This document shows, piece after piece, positions 1 through 11,494 of a stretch of DNA of 64,000 nucleotides (position 1 is the stretch's first letter; the number at the start of each line of letters is the position of its first letter). Under the pieces are notes generated by a model, which did not search any database, was not told the DNA's origin, and saw only the letters and a program-made list of their open reading frames with translations. Origin of the DNA: Gordionus sp. m RMFG-2023 (lineage: Eukaryota > Nematomorpha > Gordioida > Chordodea > Parachordodidae); contig NC_088775.1 in assembly GCF_954871325.1 (NCBI RefSeq), positions 73,695,561-73,759,560 on the forward strand, given 5' to 3'. Both the position numbers and the translations under genes were made by a program.

Positions 1-227
1 TGATAGAAATTCTCAAAAAATACCTGAGTCCTAGGACCAATTAATACAAAGGTCGAAATTTGCTGTGTCGAAACAAGAGAAAGTTGAATCCATATTATAA
101 TTGGCACAAATATTAAAACATTTATACATTAATGCTCGTTTGAAGATACGCTGAACCATCCCCTAAGCGATTGGTTTATTGCAGATGTGACAGATTGATA
201 TTACCTCACGTTTATTAGCCACTGAGA

Positions 228-1186
228 CAGCGTCTACATGAGCGGGAGGAATAGGAACATTTTGCATCCCATTTTTTGAGGGAATAGGGGGTAAGCTGCT
301 TCAATGGGGGTAGGATAAATTTTTTTGGGGTTATCTATTAAATTTTGAGATGAAATAGGACAAAATATATTGCTGTAAAAATTAATATTTTTATTATAGT
401 ATTATTATAATACAATTCATCGACCAAATCTATATATTGCAAACAATCATACACATTGTTTTCCAAATAAACCAGTGGCGTAGCTAGGAATTTTCCTTAG
501 AGGGGGTCCATACATATAAAAGCTGGGTGGCTTCGCCCCCCCCCCTTCGGCCCTTTTGACCGGCCTTCGGCCGGGTTTATTTTACAAATCATAACCATAT
601 CTTCGATAATATATAATAAATATATTTTTTAAATGCATCAATAATATGTTATTATAATTTATTAGATTATTCTCAATGACTTTATAATAATACTATCCAG
701 AATAATTTCAATAGTAATATAATATCCTTCCACAAACATCAAAACCAGAAAAATATAATTCATATAAAATCACTTTTAAGTCTTTTGAACGTATAATCTA
801 AAAAAAAAATTTGCTCTGGGAGGGGTCCAAACCCGAAAACCATCCCCGTAGCTACGCCACTGAAATAAACTATCCTTTTATATGTAATTTAAAAGGTTTA
901 GATATTTCAGCAAGCTCATAATGCCTATATAATTAATTCATTGTAAATAATGGAGGTTTTAATTGAATTTATTATCTAAAAAATAAATTCTTTATATTCA
1001 CAAAATATCGATAGATAGATTAATTTAAGTTATCCTTTACAAATTCTTTGAAAAGAGTATCAATAAATACATAGGTATAATAATAAAGAAAAACCGCCGC
1101 TGAAGGCGGCGAAATTTTTTAGGGGGGTAGGTAATGATTTTTGAAGGGGGTTTGCATCCAGTGAAAATCCTGTCATGTAGACGCTG
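228..1186. mobile_element. Non-autonomous hAT-like element, family A, copy 1
   Basis: The terminal inverted repeats begin CAGCGTCTACATGA and an exact 8-bp target duplication CACTGAGA flanks both ends (220-227 and 1187-1194). An 8-bp duplication and CAG ends suggest the hAT superfamily. It holds no coding sequence and is interrupted by a family B element at 473-862. A related copy lies inverted at 9771-10363. Confidence 0.85.
473..862. mobile_element. Non-autonomous hAT-like element, family B, copy 1 (nested)
   Basis: The ends are CAGTGGCGTAGCTA inverted repeats, flanked by exact 8-bp copies of AAATAAAC (465-472 and 863-870). It is inserted inside family A copy 1. The other family A copy still has the single uninterrupted AAATAAAC at this position. 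It includes a C-rich stretch and a CGGCCTTCGGCCG palindrome, and is non-coding. Confidence 0.9.
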
Positions 1187-1254
1187 CACTGAGATATCGC
1201 TGTAGCACGAATATTATTGTATTAAAACTTAGCAAAATAAGAGATAATATCTAT

Positions 1255-1493
1255 CTATAATAAATAGAATAATTGCAAACACAATATTTATTCATAACAC
1301 ATATAAAAAAAGGCAAGATATAAAATATATATTAATCTGGATATCACATTATGAATGATTCTATGGGTGGTAGGTAATTTACTTTGCTCATTATTATATT
1401 AATTTATAAATATATATAAATTATAACCATATCTAATTGGCGTACATATATAATAATAATGAATAATTAGTATATTATAATATATTTCTACAT
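1255..1493. repeat. Direct repeat with 3206-3440, possible LTR fossil
   Basis: Starting AATAAATAGAATAATTGCAA this matches 3206-3440 over about 235 bp in the same orientation. On the minus strand a G-rich tract at 1631-1641 resembles a polypurine tract next to TGTT, which would fit an old LTR retrotransposon fossil with its terminal repeats here. No coding domain was recognised between them, so the family is unassigned. Confidence 0.5.
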
Positions 1494-1659
1494 CTCCTTT
1501 TCATTAACTGAAAGGAAACCTACATCTCCCAGAAGCATCCACGACTTAAAGTTCTCCTAAAAAATCTTGTCTTTGGTCTCCATTTACCTTTACCGTGTGG
1601 TATTAGCTTTTTTAACAACTCTCCCCCCAATTAAAATTTTGATCTATCAAAAGAGTATC

Positions 1660-1910
1660 AATATTAGCTGTCTTGATATTGATCTCGCCTGGAGTATCAA
1701 TATCGTTTTTCTTGTTGATTGATCTCCCACCGGAGTATTGTTATCGAGGGCATTGTATGCTTGATCTCCAACCTGAGTATCAATCTCGATGGATCTCCCA
1801 TCGGGGTATCGTTATCGAGTCCATTTTAGTGGTTGACATTGTACCTGAACGGCTCACGAGGTCACCGGTTATCCTAGAGCTGACCAAGAGATCGCCATCA
1901 TCCTAGGATG
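1660..1910. repeat. Degenerate minisatellite of GATCTCCCA..GAGTATC units
   Basis: Units such as GATCTCCCACCGGAGTATTG, GATCTCCAACCTGAGTATCA and GATCTCCCATCGGGGTATCG recur with irregular spacing. The stretch is less AT-rich than its surroundings. An open frame at 1673-1906 is a by-product. Confidence 0.6.
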
Positions 1911-2225
1911 GCCCATGAGGTAATCCCTATCCCTACATCGCATAAGATGTCACCATTAGTCCCTTAACCCAAATACGGCTACATCTGGCTATTGGAAGTC
2001 CATTAGTTTATTAATAGGTCACGTGTTTTGATAGGTCAACGTCCTTAAATCTTTATGTTTAAATTTACCAGATTCTTTTATCTGTAACCTTTTTCCAAAT
2101 GTCATGTAAATGTCACAATATCATACGCATCCATGTTTCAATATTATTTCCCATAATGTTCCATTTTTACTGAGTCTTCCCAAAATTAATTTCATATCAT
2201 CGATCCATTTATTGATTTATTTGGG

Positions 2226-2600
2226 TTCGGTTCATCCGGTGGTATATATTTTATTTTAATCATATTTATTTACAGATATAACTTACATTAAAGAAATTAA
2301 GCTTAAAATCAGCCATCACCCACCTTTAAAGTAATCAAATTATACTGTAGTTCTCGGGTATAGGCTTTTTCTTTGTCCCACTCCTTTTAAATTAAAGCCT
2401 ATAGAGGTTTAAGCAACATTTTTCGAAATGTTGTGCCTACAAGTACGTGCGGCTTGCCCACAAACGTGTAAAGGGCTTCTCATCTTTTCCCCAAATTTTA
2501 TTTAATCCAATTAGATGGAAATGAGAAATACCTAGCGTAGCTCTGTTGTACCTACAACGTTTAGAGGGCGTATGCGCTTTATGACGTATGACGTATTTCA
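2226..2600. repeat. Interspersed repeat, copy 1
   Basis: This matches 27345-27745 in inverted orientation over about 370 bp. Shared landmarks are GCAACATTTTTCGAAATGTT, AAGTACGTGCGGCTTGCCCA and CTCGGGTATAGGC. It has no terminal repeats or coding frame that I recognise. Confidence 0.75.
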
Positions 2601-3205
2601 TATCATCACAAATAGTCATAACATAGAATTATTCCCCAAATTAAAAAATTTGATCATTATCATTTTAAAAATGTTTTATTGTAAATATACTTTATTCTTC
2701 TGCAATTTCATTCAATATAAACAGAATGAACATCTTCATTTGTACCAATTTTTTTTTATTATTTTCTACAAATAATTTTTCCTTGTCAGCAATTATAATA
2801 AATTCAATATCAGGATCATTAATATATTTTCTGAATTAAGCTTATTATTAACCATCATTTGATTATATATATATATAAATAAATTCTCCATAATTTATTC
2901 CATTGACTTAATTCTTATAAGGTTGAAAGGTTTGAGCTCCATTGTAGAAGATAAAAAACATATTGAATCTAAATAATAGGTTGAATAATGAAGGTTTTGA
3001 AGATGAAACAAAATGAATAACATTTTATTTTTTCCTTTATTCATCTCCATCAATATAAAATAATAAATAAAAAGAAATATATATTTAATTAACATTATAA
3101 AAAGATTATAGTAAAAAATTAACAATAAAAAAATTATAAAAAAAAATTAATAACTAAAAAATTGTTAAACAAACATACTTACATTTACATCCATGACTGT
3201 GCCAA

Positions 3206-3440
3206 TATAATAAATAGAATAGTTGTAAACACAATATTTATTCATCCATACATATACAAATAAAGGCAAATAAAATATATATTGATTATCACATTATTAG
3301 ATGTTATGGGTATTAGGTACTTAACCTCACCGAATATTGTATTAAATCATAAATATATATAACCATTTTGACCATATCAAATTGATGAATATAATAATTA
3401 ACATAGATAGTATAGTACAATATATTTCTACATTATCTAC
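3206..3440. repeat. Direct repeat partner of 1255-1493
   Basis: This is the second copy of the ~235-bp repeat, ending AATATATTTCTACATT. The flanks differ from those of the first copy. It could be the other terminal repeat of a decayed LTR element or simply a dispersed repeat. Confidence 0.55.
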
Positions 3441-4154
3441 CATGAATTTCAAGAAATTTATGATTGTTAAGCGATATCAAGATTATATGATTTTGAGATT
3501 CGCAAGCCTCGACTTGTACTTAGACAAACAATCATTTCAATAATAAAGTAGCCTTATATGAGGATTAAAAAATAACCGTAACAATGAACGATTTATGATA
3601 CATCAAATGTCCTAGTCAATTTACAAATACTATTAACTTAAAAATTTTCTTAGGATATTTTAAAACTTGATATTGAAATTAAATATCTAGCTCAATTATA
3701 TTCAGAGGATATAAATGTATCTGAAGACCATATCTGATGACTAATTAATTTTAGAATCTAAATCTTGATATGAAAGATTAATTAATTAATAATCTGAAAT
3801 GCCATGGAAGCATTGCATACTTTACGATATTTTGTAATTTTTTTCAAATATATTAAAATGTAAATTTTTGCAACAATACCATATTCATATAAAATGACCT
3901 ATTTTTCATTAAGGAAAATAAAAACCTATCGCAGAAGTATGAAATCAGCAAATCGACTAAATGGACTATAATATATATATACATTTAGATTTAATCTCAT
4001 TTACTAAACAAATTATTAAAAATTTGCATAATCGTAAAGAAAATTAAATTTCCATTTATGAATGATCTATTAATTAACTTTTAAATCAACATCATTCTAT
4101 ATTTTATTGTGATTTGCATACCTAGCTAGAGAGTTATAATATTTTTTAACAAGG

Positions 4155-4660
4155 TTAACAAAGAAAAGGCAGAGTAAATGGTAATAGGTGGATATGAAAC
4201 AAACAACGATATAAATGAATGGCAGGTATCAGTAATTGAAAGCTGTAAAAATTTTAACTTTATTCAAAGTAATGGCACTCAATGAACCAGGATGAGGTGG
4301 AGAAATTTATCAGGAGTGGCTTTTGACAAAAGTATTCCTTACAAATTAAAAGGAAAGATATAGAGTTCCATAATATAACCAACTATCCAATATATTTCAA
4401 AAACATGGCCAAGCAAAGAATCAGACGAGGGAAGTTAACAGACAATAGAGATGAAAAAGCTGGAAATGATATAAGAAATACAAATATACTTAGAAGCTTT
4501 AAGGTAGTGCCCATTAAAATAAAGATCATGAGGACATACGATGATAATGCCTACAAATTATATAAAAAATAAGGTTAAGAGTTCACGAGTAATGAGTAGA
4601 CGAAAGAGAGGAAGATCAAAACTCCAATGAACCTACAAATTTAAAGCCAATATACTAAAT
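4155..4660 (+). mobile_element. RTE-type LINE remnant (reverse transcriptase C-terminal part)
   Basis: Several frames together give conserved pieces: FNFIQSNGT, RNLSGVAFDKSIPYKLKGKI, NTNILRSFKVVPIKIKIMR and RRKRGRSK. These correspond to the C-terminal region of RTE-like reverse transcriptases (IQSNG.., KVSGVLCDKRVP, GRPKKRW). Stops and frame changes are frequent, so it is an old copy. Confidence 0.7.
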
Positions 4661-5153
4661 AAAAATTGAATAAAGTGGATATGAATATTGTTGAGTTCAC
4701 AACTTAATTAAGTAATTTAATTGCCCCTTTTGTCATCAAAATAACATTTTAATTTTATTTGCCCCCTCCCCCATTTTATTAGCAAAATTGATTAGCCTTA
4801 TAAATATCAAAAGTGATAAACAAGTATTCACTTTCATTTTGGTCGAACAAAGGCTGTTATTTTATATAACCACATTTGTTACCACATTCATATTTGTGAG
4901 TAATTAAGTGGTTGCGCCAATTCTAAGATACCGGATAAAAAAGGAACACATTATAATCCCACAAGGTTTTTGATGTTATCAGGCTAAAAAATATTATCAC
5001 ATGCAATCGATAAAAAACCTATAAAAGGATGGATAAGTACTTTTTTTAACTTTCCCTATTTTTACTCAACTTAGATTTTGTGAATAATAATTATTTTCTA
5101 ACTTAATTATGTTAATAATAAATATTGATTACACGGAATCATGTATTCTGTAT

Positions 5154-5177
5154 AGTAACGGGCAGGAGCGTTACTAT
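5154..5177. repeat. Small inverted repeat
   Basis: TAGTAACG and CGTTACTA flank an 8-base spacer. It has no known role and could be chance. Confidence 0.4.
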
Positions 5178-6701
5178 AAGCTAGCAGCCCTCATCTCTTC
5201 TCCTCTCCGTCCCTTACTCTAAATGTTATTAGAACTTCGAATGTAACAAATAACATAGATATTGAAGTAGCTTACAACCGTAAATGTGAAAGCTAAAAAT
5301 AAAATATATATATACTGCACTTAAAAGTATGATGGAAAATAAAATCATTTTTTAAAATATTTCCAACGATTTGGTGAATTATCATAATATAAAATATTTT
5401 CTTGTTTGAGTGGTGTCTGTGGCTATATTAAATATAGAGCGGAACTACGAAGGCGCTGTCAGCTTTTTCGACTCATCTCGAGTAAATTTTGCTCTTAAAA
5501 TCTTCAAGTGGAGTAGAAAAGTAGAGCAAAAGAGAGAGAAAATAATTTATCTATAAGGAAAATTATATTTTTAAAAAAAAATTCAAAATACAATTTTAAA
5601 TAAAAATTAATATTTATTATGAAAAATCAATAAACTCTAAAAATACATCATAAATTGATGAAATTTAAAAAATTAAAGAAATAAAGTTAAAAAGGATTAA
5701 TATTATGTTTTGGGTCGACTTATTACTAAATAGTCGGCTAGACTAAATAGTCTAAAAGTAAAAAAAAAATACGAATAACAATTCCACCAAATATGTCCTA
5801 GTTCAAAAGTTGCTTATTTTAGGTTAATAATTAAGTATTAAATTAAGTCGAACCAGGTCACAATCTAAATACTCTTAAAAAATATAAGTGAATAAGAATA
5901 TTAAGAAGAAAAAAGTGAGAAAAAAATTACTAAATGTTCTCAAAATAATCAAAAATATAAAAATAAGTTAAAACATATTTTAAATTTCTTTTAGTAAGAC
6001 TGACAAAAATTAGTGAAAACCCAAAAGTAATTGAAAATGGAAAATAATAAGTTATAGGGAATATTCAAAAAAAAAATGGAAAGAATAATTAAGTACTAAA
6101 AAGAGATAAAAAACTTTAAAAAAAAGCCATAAAATACCAAAATATTAAAACAGAAATTCAGAAAACCAATTAACTAGTCCATTTGTAAACTAGTGCTAAG
6201 TATTAATAGAATTTCCTTCTAAAAATTAAAAAATCTATCAGGGTAATCTGTATATCGTCGGGATAGCCAATGTAAGCAACTATTCAAATTCCAATCAAAA
6301 TTGTGTTATTAAGAATTGAAAAAAGATTCCCTTTGACTAAATTAAAATTGGACCTTAATTTTATAACTAATTTCAAATTTGAAACAACTGGGGCTTTAAC
6401 AAAATTTAATAATATATTGTTTTCCTAATGTTTTTATAAGTATTATTCTCAAGAATGACACCAAGTTTTAAAATCTAATCTCTAAAATTTTTTCGCTTTC
6501 CTTGAAATAACATCCCTTTTAAGCTGTTTAGTAAAAATAAATGATTGAATCGGCACATTGGCTCGGTCAGATAATTTATTTAGGAACTCTAATTGTATTT
6601 TATCTGTGTAGCAAATATATTGAAAAATTTATTTACCTCCTACATCAATTTTATCAGGAGTTGAGTATAGAATAGATTTAGTAGATGCCTTTTCCTCATT
6701 C

Positions 6702-6910
6702 TAGTGTTGTTAAACGGCTCGATTTGAGCCGATTTTTAAAAACGGCTAACTCAATAATTTAGCCAGAAAAAATATTGTCTAAGCCTCTAAATCTCGTTAA
6801 TAGATGTTCAAACCTTTGTGCCACCTATGAGCAAAATATTGCGGCTTGCATAATATTTTTCCTAATAAGCTGTTTTTAAAAGGCTCAAAATGAGCCGTTT
6901 AACAATAGTA
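6702..6910. mobile_element. MITE, family C, intact copy
   Basis: The terminal inverted repeats read TAGTGTTGTTAAACGGCTC, with an exact 8-bp duplication CCTCATTC (6694-6701 and 6911-6918). The middle is close to a palindrome: AGATTTTGTTAATAGATG on one side faces CATCTATGAGCAAAAT on the other. Truncated or interrupted relatives lie at about 14787, 15990 and 53445. Confidence 0.87.
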
Positions 6911-7114
6911 CCTCATTCATAATAAAATCTAAAAGAATACTCCCACTTGTTGCTAAAACAAAGACTTCTAACTCAGTTGGTGTTGGTTTAGTCATACATA
7001 TTGCCGAAATTAAACTCAACATGAAAAGTCAATCTTGTTCATCAATTGATATAATATATTTCCTTCCTCCCTCTTTCCCTCTTTCCCTTTCTTCTGTCCT
7101 TCCTTCCTACCGTC

Positions 7115-7538
7115 CAGTGGCGTAGCTACGGGGGTGGTTTTCGGGTTTGGACCCCTCCCAGAACAAAAAATTATTTTTAGATTATACGTTCAAAAGACTT
7201 ATAAGTGGTGACTTTATATCAAATAAATACCAATAATATTTATATTTTTCTGGTTTTGATGTTTGTGGAAGGATATTTTATTACTATTGAAATTATCTGA
7301 ATAGTATTATTATAAAGTCATTGAGAATAAGCTACTAAATTATAAAACAAATTATTGATGCATTTAAAAATTATATTTATTATATATTATCGAAGATATG
7401 GTTATGATTTGTAAGATAAACCCGGCCGAAGACCGGGCAAAAGGGACGAAGGCCCGTTAAAGGGGGTCTGAGAGCGAAGCCCCCCAGGCTTTTATATGTA
7501 TGGACCCCCTCTAAGAAAAATTCCTAGCTACGCCACTG
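7115..7538. mobile_element. Non-autonomous hAT-like element, family B, copy 2 (inverted)
   Basis: This is the same family as 473-862 in the opposite orientation, with CAGTGGCGTAGCTA ends. The flanking 8-mers CTACCGTC and CTTCCGTC differ at one base. The CCCTT microsatellite begins directly at its right flank. Confidence 0.88.
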
Positions 7539-7593
7539 CTTCCGTCCCTTCCCTTCCCTTCCCTTCCCTTCCCTTCCCTTCCCTTCCCTTCCC
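7539..7593. repeat. (CCCTT)n microsatellite
   Basis: About ten CCCTT units lie next to the right end of family B copy 2. An open frame across it (SLPFPSLPFP) is a repeat artefact. Confidence 0.9.
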
Positions 7594-8078
7594 GAAGTTT
7601 TCTAATTTTGACATGCAATTGTCCATATTGTTTACTGGTAATAGGCATAACAAATTTAGGAGATTTTATTCATCAATTCATATTACAATAATATAAGAAA
7701 TTTAAAATTTTTATTTTATTTAAAAATTATTTTCTTTACTGAAAATGTAATATATTTTCATCAGAGTTGTTAAAAGATACTTTTTAAATGGATCTAGATA
7801 CAGATACATCGTCTAAAATAATATCTAGATACAGATATTTTAATCAAAAATCTATCTAGATACAGGTACAGATACCACATTTTTATATCTAGATACAGGA
7901 TCTAGATACTTAACAACTCTGATTTTCATGCTTATATAGCTTGTAAATATCAATTTAATAACTTACATAAACGAAAAATCAATTTAATAATTTATATAAA
8001 CAAAAAAATTAAAAGGTTAGTATTAAGTTAATAACGAAATAGAAATATATAAAAAAATTAATCAGGTCATCTCAATTC
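7594..8078. repeat. Duplicated segment, copy 1
   Basis: From GAAGTTTTCTAAT to TTAATCAGGTCATCTCAA this matches 9600-10557 in the same orientation once inserted elements are removed. It carries the family D insertion. A minisatellite of CGAAAAATCAATTTAATAAT units lies near its end. Confidence 0.85.
7762..7921. mobile_element. Short hAT-like MITE, family D
   Basis: This is a 160-bp element with CAGAGTTGTTAA inverted ends and an exact 8-bp duplication ATTTTCAT (7754-7761 and 7922-7929). Its inside is made of repeated ATCTAGATACAG-type units. The related segment at 9600 has the empty site. Confidence 0.88.
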
Positions 8079-9599
8079 TACCCTCTAAGAAATGAACTCT
8101 ACTCAGGTTCTACTTGTATGTGAATCTTATAAATTCATGATATAAACTTGATATCGCGCAGGCAACGCTTTATTTCTATTCGGCCTCTAACCGTCAGGTA
8201 GAGGGTTATTATCTTGGTCGATGACATTTCATCTTTTGCAAAAAGTAATCGATGGTGAAGTGTTCTTTGGAATGTTTGGTTCAGTGGTAATTCGGTTTCT
8301 TCATCATTTGGTTTGTTTGTAGCTTGTTATCCTGATCGTCTAATCATTCACTTGACCATCATCATTACATTAGCTTGTTCATCTCGTTATTTATTATCAT
8401 TTGTATTTATTAATCATTTGAAATTATTATTATGATCAATTTATCTTGAATAAAATAATTTTGGAATAATTGAAATGATAATGGGATAAATAATTTATTG
8501 GAATCATTCATATAATATTAATCATAATTTGGATATAGAATCATAGAATATTTTGAATTGTAGCGTTTTATATAATAATTTTTTATTTATTATTAAATTT
8601 CAATTAATTTTATTTTTTAAATTTTAAATTTTACTCCCTTATTTTTCAATTTAAACAATTTATTCCTATCATAATTTATCTTCAAATTGTTCTTTATATT
8701 TTAAATTTTTTTATTAATTATAAAAGTTTATATTTTATTATTTTCTTTAATCTTTATTTCATTATTTTCTTTCAAATATTTCTTCAAATTTTATCATATA
8801 ATTTATCTCTTTTAATTTATAAGAATCTATTTCAATTTGAATATTTGGTACTAATTCAATATTTACAAGTTTTTATTATTATGAGATTTATAATTATAAT
8901 GATCATTTCTTTTATTGTAATATGTTTCTTTATGATATTTGTTATCGAATTTTCTATTTTCATAATGATTTTTATTATTAGATTTATTATTGATTTCTCT
9001 TATAATAATATATCTTTGTCACTAAAAAAATTATTATTATGATTATTTTTATAATTTTGACATTTAAAATTTTTATTAAGATAATTTTCTTTTATTTGGC
9101 CGATTTAAAATTACATAAACATTTTAATATAAACAATGCTTCCTCATTGAACTTTTCTCTCTCGGTACCATTGCTTTCATAGCAAAAATAAATCACCTGG
9201 TAAATTATGTATTAAGCTTAAACTATTTTTACTATCATAATATATTAAATAATCTTCTAATTTGTCTATGGACTTTGTTTTATTATTATGGTCCCATATT
9301 GGTTTATTCATATTTTAGAGATTTTATTATTAAAAATTTAAATTATTTTTCACCTTTTTATTTTTCATCATCTCTTACGTATTTTAGAATTAAATAAACA
9401 TAACATTCCAGAATCTTCATCTAGTTTGACTATTATCCAGTAGCTAAAATCATATGTAAAATTTGTCTCTGAAAAATATTTTAAAAAAACCTCGGAAGTC
9501 GCTTTAATTCAATATTTATATTAACATTATTATTGGGAATATGTTTCTTATTTATTTATTTATTTACGATTTCCTCGAATATGTAGCGGAACTGCCACC
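8079..9599. other. AT-rich DNA, nothing recognised
   Basis: Open frames here (for example 8845-9042) are hydrophobic by composition and have no start context or relatives that I recognise. Confidence 0.5.
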
Positions 9600-10557
9600 A
9601 TGAAGTTTTCTAAATTTATTATGCAATTGTCCATAATGTTTACTGGTAATAGGTATAACAAATTTAGGAGATTTTATTCATCAATTCAAATTACAATCAT
9701 TCAAGAAATTTTATTTTATTTAAAAATTATTATTTTTACTGAAAATGTAATATATTTTCATGCTTATATACAGCGTCTACATGACAGGATTTTCACTGGA
9801 TGCAAACCCCCTTCAAAAACCTTTGCCTACACCCCTAAAAAATTTCCGCCGCCTTCGACGGCGGTGTCTATTTATTATTATTTTTACCTATTTATTAATT
9901 AATACTCTTTTCAAAGAATTTATAAAGGATAACTTAAATTGATATATCTCTACTACCAACTGTCTATTTTATGAATATAAAGAATTTATTGTTAGATAAT
10001 AAATTCAATTAAAACTTCCATTATTTACAATGAATTCATTATTCTGGCATTATGAGCTTGCTGAAATATCTAAACCTTTTAAATTATATTTAAAAGGATA
10101 GTTTATTTGGAAAACAATGTGTATGATTGTTTGCAATATATAGATTTGGTCGATGAATTGTATTATAATAATACTATAATAAAAGTATTAATTTTTACAG
10201 CAATAAATAATTTTGTCTTATTTCATCTCAAAATTTAAACCCCCCCCCCCCCCAAAAAAAAATTTTTTTTTTTTATCCTACCCCCATTAAAGCAGCTTAC
10301 CCCATACCCCCTCAAAAAATAGGATGCAAACTGTTCCTACCCCTCCCGCTCATGTAGACGCTGCTTATATAGCTTGCAAAAATCAATTTATATAAACAAA
10401 AAATCAATTTAATAATTTGCATAAACGAAAAATCAATTTACTAATTTACTTAAACGAAAAATCAATTAAATAATTTATATAAAAAATCAATTTAAAGATT
10501 AGTATTAAGTTAATAAAGAAATAGAAATATATAAAAAAATTAATCAGATCATCTCAA
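9600..10557. repeat. Duplicated segment, copy 2
   Basis: This is the partner of 7594-8078, carrying the family A insertion at 9771-10363 and no family D element. Its CGAAAAATCAATT minisatellite has more units than copy 1. Confidence 0.85.
9771..10363. mobile_element. Non-autonomous hAT-like element, family A, copy 2 (inverted)
   Basis: The ends are CAGCGTCTACATGA inverted repeats with an exact 8-bp duplication CTTATATA (9763-9770 and 10364-10371). It contains a run of 14 C followed by A- and T-rich tracts. It lacks the family B insertion of copy 1 and so preserves that pre-insertion site. Confidence 0.88.
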
Positions 10558-11381
10558 CACTTCCATTCCTTCCTACTTTTGTATTCCTTCCATTTCAGTT
10601 TTATTTTTAAAATATAACTGCTTTATTGTTTACATTTTTATGAGAGAGGCGGTTGTATGTTTGCTAAAGAGGACATTTCAATTGCTTAAGATGATGTCCA
10701 CTTTACGAGAATAAGCAAATTTCTGAAAGTAGAAGCCCCCTCCCCACCATTATGATACATATGCAATGTGTTATCTTAAAAACGGTCTTAGAAAGAAGAG
10801 GTTGAATTTGCATGAATTATTAAATATTTTTTTAAGGGTATATTTTGAATTTATAGGTATTTATCAAAATAAAATTTTATTAAACTGCTCACTTACTATA
10901 AGAAATAATTAAAATAAATTTAAATTCGGTTATTAAAATAAATTTAAATTCAGTTATTAAAATTAATTTAAATTTCGTATGTTTAGCATATCTTCCTAGA
11001 TAACATATGGATTCAAAAATATCGATTTTATTTTCAAATTTTTTGGATATCCATATTCCATACAATACTATATGTTATTTATAAGTCATTAATATTTAAA
11101 GGTTTTTATTTCAACCGCATAACAATAAAGAAAAATTTGGTTTATCTTGATATAAGATGAAAAATTGCCAATGATTTTTTTTACATTTATTAAATAAAAA
11201 TAGAAGATTAGATTATCCAAATTTTATGCTATCCATTGCATTAATCGATATTCTTCTAACTATTTTAAATTTATAACATATAAAAAAATGTCCTGCTTAA
11301 ATTTTATAACATAATAGTTGCAATATCAATTTTTCTTATCTTTACTATCTGTTAATTTTTTCTAAACTTGATCATAGCAAA
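10558..11381. promoter_or_regulatory. Region upstream of the GRK2 start codon
   Basis: This 0.8-kb stretch would hold the 5' UTR and perhaps the promoter of GRK2. I see no CpG-rich island or convincing TATA/initiator arrangement; TATA-like strings are everywhere because of composition. A 27-bp unit around TAAATTTAAATTCGGTTATT repeats two to three times near 10920-10975. Confidence 0.25.
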
Positions 11382-11494
11382 ATGGCTGATTTAGAAGCTG
11401 TATTGGCTGATGTAAGTTACCTTATGGCTATGGAAAAGAGTAAATCTACTCCAGCAGCCCGTGCAAGCAAAAAAATAATTCTTCCTGATGTTAG
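11382..11494 (+). CDS. GRK2: GRK2 exon 1 (start codon, N-terminal helix)
   Basis: Residues 1-37 plus two bases. The exon begins [13 protein letters not shown], the N-terminal helix that family members use to dock on activated receptors. The donor is GTTAG|gtaaag. No clear promoter motif is visible in the AT-rich DNA upstream, and a non-coding upstream exon cannot be excluded. Confidence 0.96.

Larger units (their letters stand above)
3441..6701. other. AT-rich DNA without recognised host gene
   Basis: Apart from the LINE remnant (4155-4660) and a small inverted repeat, I see only AT-rich sequence. Part of it (about 5760-5840, AACAATTCCACCAAATATG) resembles 32620-32690, so a further dispersed repeat is likely. 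Confidence 0.5.

Noticed and set aside
1673-1906. Small protein gene with PPEY repeats
   Set aside because: The frame follows a degenerate minisatellite and has no start context or relatives.
7496-7696. Open frame with SLPFPSLPFP repeats
   Set aside because: It is a translation of the (CCCTT)n microsatellite and MITE end.
8845-9042. Hydrophobic open frame that looks like a membrane protein
   Set aside because: Its composition follows the T-rich DNA; no homology, splice context or neighbours support it.
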